Positions 48,747 to 60,900 of a stretch of DNA of 64,000 nt are shown here, piece after piece. Source of the stretch: Litoditis marina (taxonomy: Eukaryota > Nematoda > Chromadorea > Rhabditida > Rhabditidae); assembly GCA_964036275.1 (NCBI GenBank), contig OZ038436.1, positions 11,931,904-11,995,903 on the forward strand, written 5' to 3'. The notes beneath the pieces are model-generated. The model saw nothing but the letters and a program-made list of their open reading frames with translations, made no database searches and was not told the origin of the DNA. How positions within the stretch are numbered: the stretch's first letter is position 1; each line of letters begins with the position of its first letter. Position numbers and translations under genes: made by a program.

Positions 48747-51700
48747 ATGTCTGATAGTTTGGAGGAACAATTGGATGAACTTGAAGCCTTGAAGTCCGTC
48801 TATGAGGGGAGAGTTCGCTGCCACCATACTACAGGAACCGTGCTCGGTTCGATAACCGTGGAATTAGAGCCATTTTCAACACCAAGCTTATTACATGCCA
48901 CGGTGAATGGAGGTGTGTTCATTTTCACAGAATTGTTCAGCTTCATTGCCGTATTCTCTCTGCGTAAAACGTCTGATGATGAAAACTCATCACATATATC
49001 GTTTTGAAATTTGGAGTTTCGCAGTTTTTATAGCGTCGAAACCCGGTGGTTGTACTGGGATGCCCGGTGGGAATTCCCTTTAAGTATTTAACTGATCCGC
49101 CGTTGAAGCATTCACTCCCTTTTGCGTAAACCCCAGGTCTTGTCAAATGGAAGATGGCTTGTCATTTTGATATTGTGTTTGTTTATTTCGTGCATATCCA
49201 GTGAGGAGTTCAATATCCGTGAAAATTCTGTCCCCCGTTATATTGAATTTCGAGCTACCGCGTGATTACCCCTCCACATCGTCGCCTAAGCTCGACATAG
49301 AATGTCAATGGATGCATGAAGACATGGTATGGTATGATTCTGACGTAGCTAGAAGTTAAGAGTGGAGTCTCGGCTGTACACCGTACACATGAAGTTGTTG
49401 ACAATATAGTTGAGTTGGCGGTTCTGCCGAGCTAAGTTCTGCTTTTACGAGAAACGTGAACGACAAGTGCAGTGCTGTGCAACAGCTTACAAGAGGAGAC
49501 ATGTGGACGACAGAAGAAACCCATCTGTTGCTTATTTTCTCTTCAATTTCAGGTAGTTGCTATTCAAAAAGTATTGTTTACAACATGTTCGGAAAACCAG
49601 GGAATGGCCGTTCTTTTTTTCTGCTGTCAGACTATAGTTGACTTCATTGCTGAACACGAGGCAGAATTGCTGGATATTTCTGTCGATTGCTCTTCATACG
49701 GATCTAAACACGTGAGTTTCTGATTTTATATGTTGGAACATACATCAGCTGATTTAATGGTTGAGCTTGGGATTCTACACCTGAGAGTCAATTTAAGTAG
49801 AACGGAACAGCTCACTTTTCTTTTCAGTCGAGAATAGTACAGAAACTTGCGATTTCGGAGTACCCGATCCTTACAAATGATATCATTCGAGAAGCCTGAA
49901 TTTCACAAGAAACATGAACATGATATGTGCTTCAAAAAATATCTAGTGTATGGTTATAAAACATCTGGTTATTTTTTGAAGATTAAGTTGTGTTCACAGC
50001 TTACGACACACGACTCAGCTCTCTTGATCATGGTCTATTTCATTCAGAAACTGTCAGGAGCGGAAATTCTGCAACAAATAAATGAATCTAGTGAAAAAAC
50101 AGTGGAGATGGTGTTCAATTCTAGTTGTTTCGACTGCGAGGTGAGTTTTTTGTACATTATCATAACTGGTTTTAATTTATTCAGTGACACTCGATATATT
50201 TATTTGTTATTTCTGATCAGATTGTTAACCGAATCTTTCTGGCAGAAAGGAGAGGTCAGTCATGAGTCATCGTTTACAGCACTATGTAATCTTGAGTCCG
50301 AGAAGCCATTTGTTGAAGGCAGTATACAGTGCGGTGAACATCCCTACCTTTATAGCCGATACCCTTTGCTGTTTTTCACTCTGTCTTGCTACGTCTCGGC
50401 AAAAATTGATCAAACGAAAAATATTCACTATCTTTATGGTAGATTTGCAATTCGAAAAACAGAATATATTATATTGTGTTTAGCTTTTTCCTGATTAGAC
50501 TGTCTGCAGGTGTGCTTGGAGAACAAGATTGGTAGAAACTGTGTAAAATTCACGCCCTGTGGTCATATATTTTGCAAGGAATGTGTTTCTGGGTATTTCA
50601 CTTCACAGCTTCAAGATCTGCAGGTGAATCCAAATATTCATTAGGTTAATTTTGAATTTTGCTACTTGAAGTCGGCTTTCGTTCAAATGGTTTTCTTTGT
50701 TTTCAACATATTTCGACTATTTCAAATGAACGAGTGTTTAGAAGTTTAGATCAAAGCATTGGAGTGTCTGACTGGAAGCTGTGAATCGATACCTTCGCAC
50801 ACAGTTGTCAGAGAAGCTGTCGGAGAGGCTAGTTTTTATTTATTCATTCAACAACAAATGTGGAAAATAATAATTATTCCCTACTCTATACATCATTCTA
50901 ATTAGATGAATACAACAACAACAGTATTCTCAGCTCCTTAACTTTTGTTAATGGTTCGGTTTCGATGTCAACACGGAAAACGATGCTCCAATTTAGTTCC
51001 ATTCAAAAGTAAACTCGATTTTTCAGCTGGAATTCGAGCGTTATGAAAGAATTCTTCTAGAACGAGCCTTGGGGCAAATGGATGATGTGGTAATGTGCGC
51101 TAGACAACGCTGTCAGAAGCCCGTTGTGATTGGCAATATGTCAGTTTGAACATAGCTGCATAGTTTTAGTGTGTTCGAGAATTAGAGTGAGTGGTGATTG
51201 GATGAGATGATTACCTTGTACATCTTCGACATGATAGTACATACCCGGAACTGATGAACAATCGCCCCACTTCCTATTTTAGTAATGAGTCCGCTTTTAA
51301 TTAACACTTCGCTTCTCAATTTAAATGTGAATATTCGTTTTCGTTTTCAGGAATCCCACCCTTGGGTCTTGTGAATATTGTGGATACTCCTTTTGTATTG
51401 TTTGCAAACGAGCCTATCATGCGCTGGAAGAGTGCAAATTCAAGTCAGGTACTCATTTTGGTTAAGCTTAGTTACAAAGTGGCAATCTGGCAGTAGTCAC
51501 TTAGAGTCCTGAAAGTTTCTGAAACGTGCATTCCGTGCTCACTAAACTTTGGAGAACTGCGAGTGCACACGCTGACTGTTACAGCGAGAAGTGTCTGTTC
51601 ATTATTGGATCCCGGCTGTTTTGTTATGAATTATTGCAGCGGATCGGGTGGCCCTGATACAGAAGTGGGAAGATTCGAACGAGGAGGAACGAGTCGAGAT

Positions 51701-54417
51701 GGGTCGGCGTTTCGGGGGAATGCGTCAACTGCAGGTGAGTAGACCAACTTCCTCCAATTCAATTACCAGTCATACACTGCAAGTTTGCAGGGGTTTCCGG
51801 GTGGAAAACGGCGATTAGTGGGTTCCTACCTTCAAGTATGACATGAGAATGTAGTGTTTACTGTTAATTGGTTAAAGAATGTAGTGTTAATTGGACGAAA
51901 AATCATATATAAGTTTCGGGTGGAAACTGCGAAAGTGTGTTAACGTGCTTAAAAGTTTTGAGCCAGGGTCGCGTGAATCAATTATTACGTTCTTCCGATA
52001 TCGTCGCTGCGACATTAGATTCAACTGGGCCCTATTTTTGGTTCTCGTATTTTCTGTTAGCGCTTATATTTATATATATATATATTTATATATCTGAAAG
52101 ACTGAACCCAGAATAAGTTCTGTTGTTTTAAAAAAATGTTGCCGACGATAGCGTTCTCACAAAAAAAGAACGAGATCGAGGAAAGATCCAAAACTCTTTT
52201 CCCGTCTTATATGTTGTCTTTTATTATCTCCGCCTGACCTAACCACCTAACTGCTAGTTTTCAGCGTGTAATTGATACGGTTCGAAATGAGGGTTGGATA
52301 GAGGGAAACAGTCGACCGTGCCCCAAGTGCAAAACCAATATCGAGGTACGTGTGAGAGTGTTTCAATTTCCACGATGGTTCCGTCGTTACTTTGCGAACA
52401 GGACTACAGGGCTTCTTGGTGGTCTTAGGAAGTCACGTAGGGCCGTAGGACGATATTTCAGTACCCCCGACCCCCGAGCTTTCGATCATTCATCATTCTG
52501 TCAGTCCCATTAGGCGGAATAATCGTTAGTAATAACACATTAGCAGGCCATTGAGTATGGTGGTTTATATTCTAGACCTTGGGTCTGTGCCAGTGAAACT
52601 TTGCGTGAATGTTTTTTTCATAGAAAACACAAGTAGGTTTCTTGAAAAATGTGATCGCTCACATGAAATAACAAGCAAAACAAGCGTCTCACCGAGGCTG
52701 ACGATAATTGTACATTGCAAAGAATAATCTGAGGTGCTCGTTCGTGTTTTGTTCGTTTATAATCGATAAATGTTCTTAGTACTAATGTTGCAGAAGAACG
52801 AGGGATGCAACAAGATGCATTGCACTAAGTGCGATTCCTCCTTCTGTTGGCTTTGCAGCACAGTTCTCGACCCGAATAATCCGTATTCTCACTTCAACGG
52901 AGAAGGCGAGGTTGGTGTTTTGCCACTTTGAAATACGTCGTACGGCCATTCATTCACGCGAAACGGTGTCAACCGAACTTTTAGTATTTCTTTTCTCAAA
53001 GTAAGAATACTGTTCCTTGCTGGTTTTAATTTTAAGAAGGTCCACAAGTAAGGCTTCTGACCATTTAGTGGAAATGTGTTGGAAGAGGACCCCCTATCGA
53101 AGGCTTTGAGACGGGAACATTGAACATTGCGACTTTCAATTATCTTTGAGTTGCGAGTTCTTTGACGTTGATTGATAAATGAGGCGTACTATAGTATGTT
53201 TCCTGTAGTCTTTCGGTACACCTTTTACAGCCCAAATGACAGATTCAATTCTACAATTTGTAGGCCAACTGTTTCAATCGTCTTTTCGAAGGAGTTGAGG
53301 AGGAAGATCGCGAGGATGTAGACGGCGTGGAGGAGCGGCAAAATATGCTTATCATGCGTATGTTAATCAGCATTATTCCATAGATTAATCCAAACACGCA
53401 CGTGAACCTACAAAATTTTCAAGCAAGGTACAAGGTTCTCCACTCTTCCCACGCGCAATCGCTCTCAACATCATTTAAATGTAAACCTGAAATTGTGACT
53501 AATGTCACATGAAGCCGGGGTTCCAATTATTCCCCTTTTTCTTGTGAATGCCTCACATAGGCCAGTACGCTCGGTCGGTCGTTTTCTGACTTCAAAATCT
53601 TTTCCATACACCGTCAAGTCATATTATAAGATGAGGGGTTGAGAACTAGTTTTTGTGAAAAGTAAGGGTCGCGAGTTGAAAACCAACGAATTCCATACAA
53701 AATTGGTGGAGATCAAACGATAAATGAATGAAAATAACAATTTTTGGTTTTTTTGGAGAAGTCGCAACAGGAAAATAAGGAAGGTATCGCGAGTTTTCAG
53801 AGTGATAAGAGACGCTTGGCGGTGTATGATCTATTCATTCCTTTGAAAATGGTCTGAATTGGTACATATAACGTATGCATGCCTTCTCCTTAGGCGACTT
53901 TTCACCACTTGGTAACCGGTATTTCTTTCAAAATCCAAAAGGCGTCGTAAATACGGGTTAAAAAGTTAAAAATGGTTGATGAGAACCCGGTTCATACGTA
54001 AAATACCGCCTATTTTGATATTGACTGATTCCCACTTTCACACGATTCCGATCGAGCCATAGTCAGTTTTCGGGGCAACCTTGATGATTTCATCTCAGAT
54101 TCTCTGTGTTTAATAATCTCACATGCTTGCTTCTTATGCTCACTCATTTGCTTGTATGTGAAGCAGTTTCACGTATTACCCGGTTGATGTTTGTCTACTG
54201 GCGTAAGCAACTAAGTAGCCTGTTCTTGTGGAATTGGCCTGACTACTATCACATTCACAAGTACAATGGCATGACATCATTTAAAAAATCAAATGTTTCA
54301 GGTCTTCCTGATGATCATCCTTATAATCAATTGAACGATCGCTGGGACATGTACGAGGATGACATAACTTTCGAGGATGACGAGTCTTCTGCATCAGAGG
54401 CTGACCTGCAACTGTAG
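48747..54417 (+). CDS. RNF14: RNF14-type RWD/RBR E3 ubiquitin ligase
   Basis: Fourteen exons give 520 residues: 48747-48912, 49202-49326, 49553-49711, 49828-49893, 50000-50140, 50510-50623, 50750-50827, 51027-51139, 51351-51448, 51640-51734, 52265-52345, 52794-52910, 53264-53357 and 54302-54417. An N-terminal RWD domain (residues ~1-130, with FELPRDYPSTSSPKLD) is followed by RING1 (~216-270, CEVCLENKIG...CGHIFCKEC), an IBR (~300-345) and RING2 (~404-440, CPKC...EGCNKMHCTKC...FCWLC). The Cys of GCNKM, residue 417, is the expected catalytic cysteine that takes ubiquitin from the E2. Known RNF14 acts with stalled-ribosome quality control and nuclear receptors. The tail is acidic. Introns 4 and 7 need GC donors. 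An AG lies 6 bases before the ATG. Confidence 0.93.
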
Positions 54418-55066
54418 TTGTGCTTTGTGCCAGCCACATTACTTGATATTAGTTTCCTCGCAGCTAGTTGTTTTATTTGCTACCTATGGCCACGTTTTAC
54501 TTCCTTAATGAGTTCCTAAAGTGAGTAAATAATAATGAGACGTTTTCGATATTTATTGGCTTTATAGTGTGACTGTTCTATATTATAGTGTAGTAATCTC
54601 TAGCGATTCGCTTTCTTTTCATTCTGTTACCTACTTCTGCTAAGAGCGCAGTACTGCTGTGTAACTGAATTAGTCAGTTACCCCCAATTGTGTATATGAC
54701 CCCAGTTCGAATGTGATTCTTGCTCTAGATGAGCTTTTTTTAAATTCTTATGCTTGTACAATAATGATTTGCTAACGTTTACGATTACATTATTTGGGTC
54801 TTGCGTTATTGTGCATATCCGGGTATTTCTGCACGTGGTGTCTACTATCACGGTCAGGTCCCTTCCTGTTTTTTGCACAGGTTATCCAGTCCCATCCCAT
54901 TCTATAAATGTGATAACAGTTCCCTTGTAAATGTTAATTTACAGATTGTTGACATATCAGTTTATCTTACATTCAGATTTTACCTTTTATTATTTACTGC
55001 TTGTGAACCTATGTGACTATATTTTGAAAATGTTTGTGATGCGACTATGTATGTTTACAGCACGTA
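54418..55066 (+). other. Intergenic region RNF14-PET100
   Basis: No exon is seen. AATAATAATG near 54529 may act as a poly(A) signal for RNF14. The end, TATGTTTACAG, is a splice-acceptor-like sequence 6 bases before the next ATG. Confidence 0.5.
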
Positions 55067-56044
55067 ATGGGTGGGTGGAAGCTGGAATCTGGTCGATTCT
55101 TCCTCATGATAGCTTTTCCCGTCGGCGCCTTTTGGTTGTTTAATCAACCTTCTATTTTCAAGGAGTTTGTGAGTGTTGTCTTCTTTCAAGAACCTGCTTT
55201 CGCTGTTAGAAAGATTTAATTCGGTTTCTGCGACCCGAGTAAAACTAGGAAGCTGTAATTTAACGTTTAGTAAATGTATACTAGGGACAATCTTTAGAGG
55301 AAGGTAACTGATTCGAACTAAACGATTCATCGGGCGTCGACCGATTAACGCTGGGACCCGCATGAGATGTCGCGTCCTCGGTGAATTCTTAAACAGTAAC
55401 ATCTAGTAAGTAACAAACAGTGACAAATTCCTTTTGAAACCGTTTTTTTGGGCAAGATTTTGAACCGGTTTGTTGACCGCTCTCGTTACTCTCAAAAGGC
55501 ATTGCTACAACCGATTCAAAAATGGCTCCTAAAATGTACTTATCGGATTACTCAGAACCCAGTTGTCTAGTTAATGCTTCCAAAACGCCGGATCCCTGCG
55601 GAATTGATCTGAATTAATCCTATCCCTCGTTCTGTGTGTTGCCTACGTCTACTGAATTGTTTCAGATGAGAGGATATAAAGTGCCGGATAGCTCTGCGGG
55701 TGACGCGGCCATGGCTAGATTCAAGGAACAGTTGATGGTACAGAAGAGGAAGGAAGAATACGAGAAGTTTTTGAGGTGATTGCTGAATTCTCTCTCATAT
55801 GAACTAGTTAGATTACTGGTATTGGTGTGTTATGTATATTTTCGGAAAAATGGCTCAACCAGTACTGTGCCTTACCTTGTCTCATGAACTATCATTTCCA
55901 CCCTTTAAATCCGGAATGGAAATTGCAGGAAATCGAATAACGGGGAATATGTTTGTGGCTTGTTTGAATAGATATATACTATTAATATGCTTCAGAGAGC
56001 AGATGGCATTTGAAGAAGCGAAGCGTCTTCGAGATACATTATAG
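55067..56044 (+). CDS. PET100: Cytochrome c oxidase assembly factor PET100
   Basis: Exons 55067-55168, 55666-55775 and 55996-56044 give 86 residues. It starts MGGWKLESGRF and has one hydrophobic segment (FFLMIAFPVGAFWLFNQP, about residues 11-28) followed by a charged helix (KEQLMVQKRKEEYEKFLREQ). This matches the human protein in the LE.-R start, the FPV.-FW..NQ core and the charged tail. PET100 is an inner mitochondrial membrane protein needed to assemble complex IV. The small size makes the match short but all landmarks are in order. Confidence 0.85.
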
Positions 56045-56279
56045 ACGGCTCAGTTTCAATGTGTTGTATTAGAAGTACAGTTGTGAATTTCTTCTCACTC
56101 GCATACTTTCTGTTCCTCTTGTGTACATAGATCATAGAATAGTGAATGTTTAATATAAACGTATGCATATGTTTGTTTTGTTGATGCGATGACAGGGATT
56201 TCCCTTCGTTTACTCATGTGGCTCATCATTCAAGTGCTCTGCTCATTGCATTCTTGCAAACCAATATCCATCAGTTAGA

Positions 56280-57884
56280 ATGTTCTCCAACCGTGTGGCT
56301 GGGCCCCAATATGATGACGATGAGTCTTCGGAGGCAACGCGAATAGATCTGGCCAAGGTAGTTTACGACTCAGTTGTGTTGACCGCATATGAAAATCGAA
56401 CATTTGTCTCTATTACAACTTTCTGTTCTTGGAAATTAGCAACAACCACACCATTGCCCTCGAGATGTCGGTATGGAATTGAACGTGATATTGGCAAAGT
56501 TTTCACTTGTATCGTCTTATCAAGACTTGAAACAAATGCAGAGGATAGATGTCCCATAACTATTTTGTACCGCTTCAGTCGCTGGCGTTCCTGCGTCGTG
56601 CGGCTCCTTTGCCAGAAGAAAGAGCAGGCCGTCCCATCGCACCTGGAATCCCCTCATCCGCCGCAGTCAAAAAGAAACTCAACTTTGACGATACCGAGAA
56701 TTCATTTTGTTTCGATCCTCCCACGCGTGAGTTGTTTAGCAACCATATAGCTTATTGTGTATAGTTCATACCTGGTGCTATTTTGGAAAGTTTAAGCTGA
56801 CCGTCAGTTCCTCTCGAGTACCCCACAATGTTTCCTGAACAGTTTTATGTGATTCTCTCGCCTTGCAGTACCAGGTCTGAAGGCTCGCTTAGCTGAGGCT
56901 CAGTCGGAAAATGAGTCGCTCAAGAAGAAGCTAGTTGATCAGAAATCTACACTAGAAAACTTGCGTAAAGGGAATGAGGTTAGTTTAGAGTTGTTCGGTT
57001 TTTGCAATAACGGGTGTGCATCAGAAATTTACAACTTTCGCCATCTATATTACAACCGCAGGTTCTGGTGAGACAGTATCCGAATATCGACGGTGTTTTT
57101 TCTGAGCACGCTTACATCATTTTGTTCATGTCAGGACCACTTAGCCACCATTCAAAATCTTCGCCGTGAGGTCTCTCATTTGAAGAGGTCTTTATCAGAC
57201 AAAGAACAGGAGATGAGGGAACAGGATAGTCTGAACGAATCCTTATCGGTAAGATTAACGTTTATGCTTTGTTTCAACCATAAATATAAACTTTTTCTCC
57301 TTTCGAATTGTTGCGAGATTATTAACAATAGTGTGCCGAGAAGGGTAAAACACTACATACAAAAACACAAATGTTTATTGAAGGCACGACTCCAAAAAAC
57401 CTCTAGAGAACTAGTGATAATGAATGCGTGTAACACTGTGACTTATTCGTTTGTCATTCAGTTTCCCGAGCTTAGCCACTACATTCATTCAGGAAAAAGT
57501 GCTGATGGATGACTGGCGTGTGATTGCGAACAAATACTACATCTGGTACCACACTGCCAAACGCCAGCTAGATGTTGCTGGGCAAATAATGGCAAGGAAC
57601 GGCCTCCTAACCAAAGATCATAGAGCGGAGGTAAGATGTTGTTGAGTTGTGCCATGTCCATATTATTTCCACATTGTACATTTCGACATATTGATCGAGG
57701 AAAAATGTACGGTGCATAGATATAAGGCAGTACCTCAGTACAGATGAAACTTTGGCAGATCGCTATTCGATTTCTTGGAGCTTGCTGAGTTTATTGTGTT
57801 ATCTACAAAGGCATTTATCTGGGAAATCGTCTTAACCGACTTTTCAACCTTGCTCAAATGTTACTTTTTCTTCATTCATTATGC

Positions 57885-57961
<77 letters not shown>

Positions 57962-60900
57962 TTATATTTTGATCGTGTTTTGCTCCATATTGTACACTTC
58001 CAGCTGCTCGATGCTCAACGTTTAACATTGGTCACGATCACAGAAGGTACGTGTCTGGTTGGACATTCGTGTTCGTGGAGTTTGTGAAAATACTAACGTT
58101 ATTTATTGAATACACTTTCATTGCTGGATGGCTTTCACCGTGAATATGTTCATTTAACGACCGTACAACGCAATGTTTCTCGGGGTTTGGCTGTTCAATA
58201 GTATTTCCCTGCGTCCAGCAATCTGGTCGAAGCTAGTTGCAATGTTTGACACGTACGTCGTCATCTTCCGAACAACGTAGAAAACGTGTTTGACTCACGT
58301 TCACGAATCACGTTCCCATTCTCTTCGGCTTGGCTTCAGTATTGTGAGTCTGTGAACGTGATCACAATTGCGCAAGGGCCTCCCAGCGGTAGCGTCTTGC
58401 TATTCCTCTTCCCTTCCCATTTCTCTCTGAGAGCGCATCCTTTTTTCACATCGATGTGACTAGTGAAAAAAACGTGCGTCACGAGCCGCCTTTTTCCAAA
58501 ACATCGGGTCACAAAGTTTGAAACATCGGGACTCTAAAATTGGGGTTTTGACAAAATACACCGTTTTCCGGCGAAGGAGGTAAGGGCCCTCTTACCAACG
58601 GGACCTTATTGTAAAAAATCGGGTCCCGTTGGTAGGAGGGTCGTTCGCAAAAAGTCAGCTGGTGTGTGATCGATTTAGTTTCACCGCCGGATTACTCAGC
58701 ATGTTGCTGTGACCGCTGGTTAGATGTTGTTTCTTTCAGATCAGCTGCCGGCGCTATCAAGTGGATCCGTTCAATGCTACGAGGGGATGCCCGCTCTTTG
58801 TGGGGAGGGTGTCGATGAAGAAGAGTGTAACCCCGAGGATGCCACAGCTCAGTCGACCATGTCAAGACAGTCCGTCTGCATATCACCTATTTGCGCTGGT
58901 TCGTTTGCCATATAATAATAATAATATAATCATTTACGGCAACTTTGTTTAGCCGTGTGATAGTTTAACTAACAACCGTGACAATTATTACTGATAAATT
59001 CATAAAGGGGTGGGGTTCGTAGAATAGATACTAGGAATGAGTAAGCGTTGTTACCAGCCTATGCGGTCCGGCATAGATACCGAGTCGAGTGGGATCGAAC
59101 AGTGGTACGTTGAGTGCCAGCGCCACACAACTATTCGACCACTGGACCCTTTCAGTTTTTTTAATCTGAACTTCCCGGCAAAAATTTAATTTCAGGAATA
59201 TGGTTTCCAGCGTGAGCGATTCTTGAATACATAATGTCCCCGTGCTGAATAAATATGTGCCATGTCTTTGGTTTTTAGACAACGATTCTGCTGCGCTCAA
59301 CGAATCGTCGGTGTTGAACAGTACTCTGTTCAACACCTCTATGGACTATGAGAAGGACGAAAAAATTGTTCGCCTGGAAGTACAAAACGATACCCTTCTC
59401 AATCGACTGAAATGGACTAAGTACGTTTCGCGATAAAATACATTATCTTTTACTCGCGCGTGTTTCCTGGATTCAGGGAGGGGTGTAATTTCCGAAGTTC
59501 TCCCTCTACACATTTACATTGACTCCTACCCACCCGAATTGTCCGTTCCATCACTCTCTTTCCGTGATCTGCAATTTGACCACCGCCGCGCCACTGTCCA
59601 CGAAAGCGATGAGTGGTAGTGGAAGTGAAACTGACTGTTGCTTGAAGTAGGACGATTATGTGGACCAATCCCGTGTCAACGGTCCTTTAAACTGCAATTG
59701 AAGAACTTATTGCAGTTCAAAGGACTGAATCGTTGGAATTGGACCAAACAATCGTCATTCTTCAAGCAATGAATGAACAGCGAATGAAAAGACGGACGGA
59801 AATGCTGAATTTTGTTTTTGTATACGAAGTACAATTTTAATCAGTCGTGGCTCTCGCGAACGACTTGGCCATCGGTGAACCAGTTCTGTGTTAGTAATGA
59901 TTTGTAAGCAACAAAGTAGAATCAGCCTTTTGGCTGATTCCAAATATTATTGTATAAAACATAACAAAAACAACTTATCATAGGGGAAAAGCTGATATGG
60001 CGCTTCTGCTGGAGGAACAAAAACGTGGATTGGAGGAGCGAGTCACTTTACTCCAAGCCAAACTTGGACAGTATGTAGTAAGTTTGTGGAAATTAGATCT
60101 GGCCTTTCTCGCAATCAAACCATACATGGGTTGGATACTGAATGGGTAGTATCCCGAATAGATTCAGCAGGCACGATGTCTGTGAGAACTTTTGTGTCTT
60201 CTGAGTATTTTGGGGTCGCTGTTGAGAATTGCTAGATATCTACCCCCTCTACACAGTATGTTCTAGCGTCACGTATCAGAGTTGTGGTTTGTTTAATAAC
60301 CGGAAATGTTTATGAAAGATGCTTGCTTGTTTCCATTTCTCTTCGAATGTTTGCAGGCAGAGGTGGAAGCTCTTCGAGCTGCGTCGGCCAACCAAATGTT
60401 CCACCTGGCCGACTCGACAACACAGTCGAGAGCGTTCGAGATGACAGATCGGGTGAAAAAGTTACAAATGAGGTGAGATCTTGGTGGGGGAGGGGGTGAT
60501 TAGCTATCCATTTACAATCAACTACCTAATTGTTTGATCATATATCAGGCGACTTCGTGGTCCACAGAAATTGATTGAAAATCAGGTGTTGTATTCAGGT
60601 AAGCTATCTGTAAAACTGTAGGTGTTCTGTCATTCAGGAGTGCTGTGCTTTTTTATCTCTTCCTCATATCACGATAATTTCAATTAACATTCAGAGTTAC
60701 CCAGCTCGAGGCGGATCTGGCAGGACGGGCAGAAAATGAAGAAAAGCTGAGAGAAGAACTGCATATGGTGTAAGTGAATTGAATTATTCATATGCTCTTA
60801 AAATTAATCTATTTAATATTGTGGTATCATTCAACAGCTGTCATCTTGCTCAACATCGCTAATTCTCATTTCATTCCATTTGCTTATATGTGTTTGTTAT

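Noticed and set aside
49847..50494. 215-codon open frame running through an RNF14 intron
   Set aside because: The exon part (50000-50140) is real, but the continuation past the GTGAGT donor does not resemble RNF14 and the RING1 cysteines resume only at 50510. The open intron looks like chance.
57775..58087. Frames rich in Ile-Tyr repeats
   Set aside because: They are translations of the TA microsatellite.
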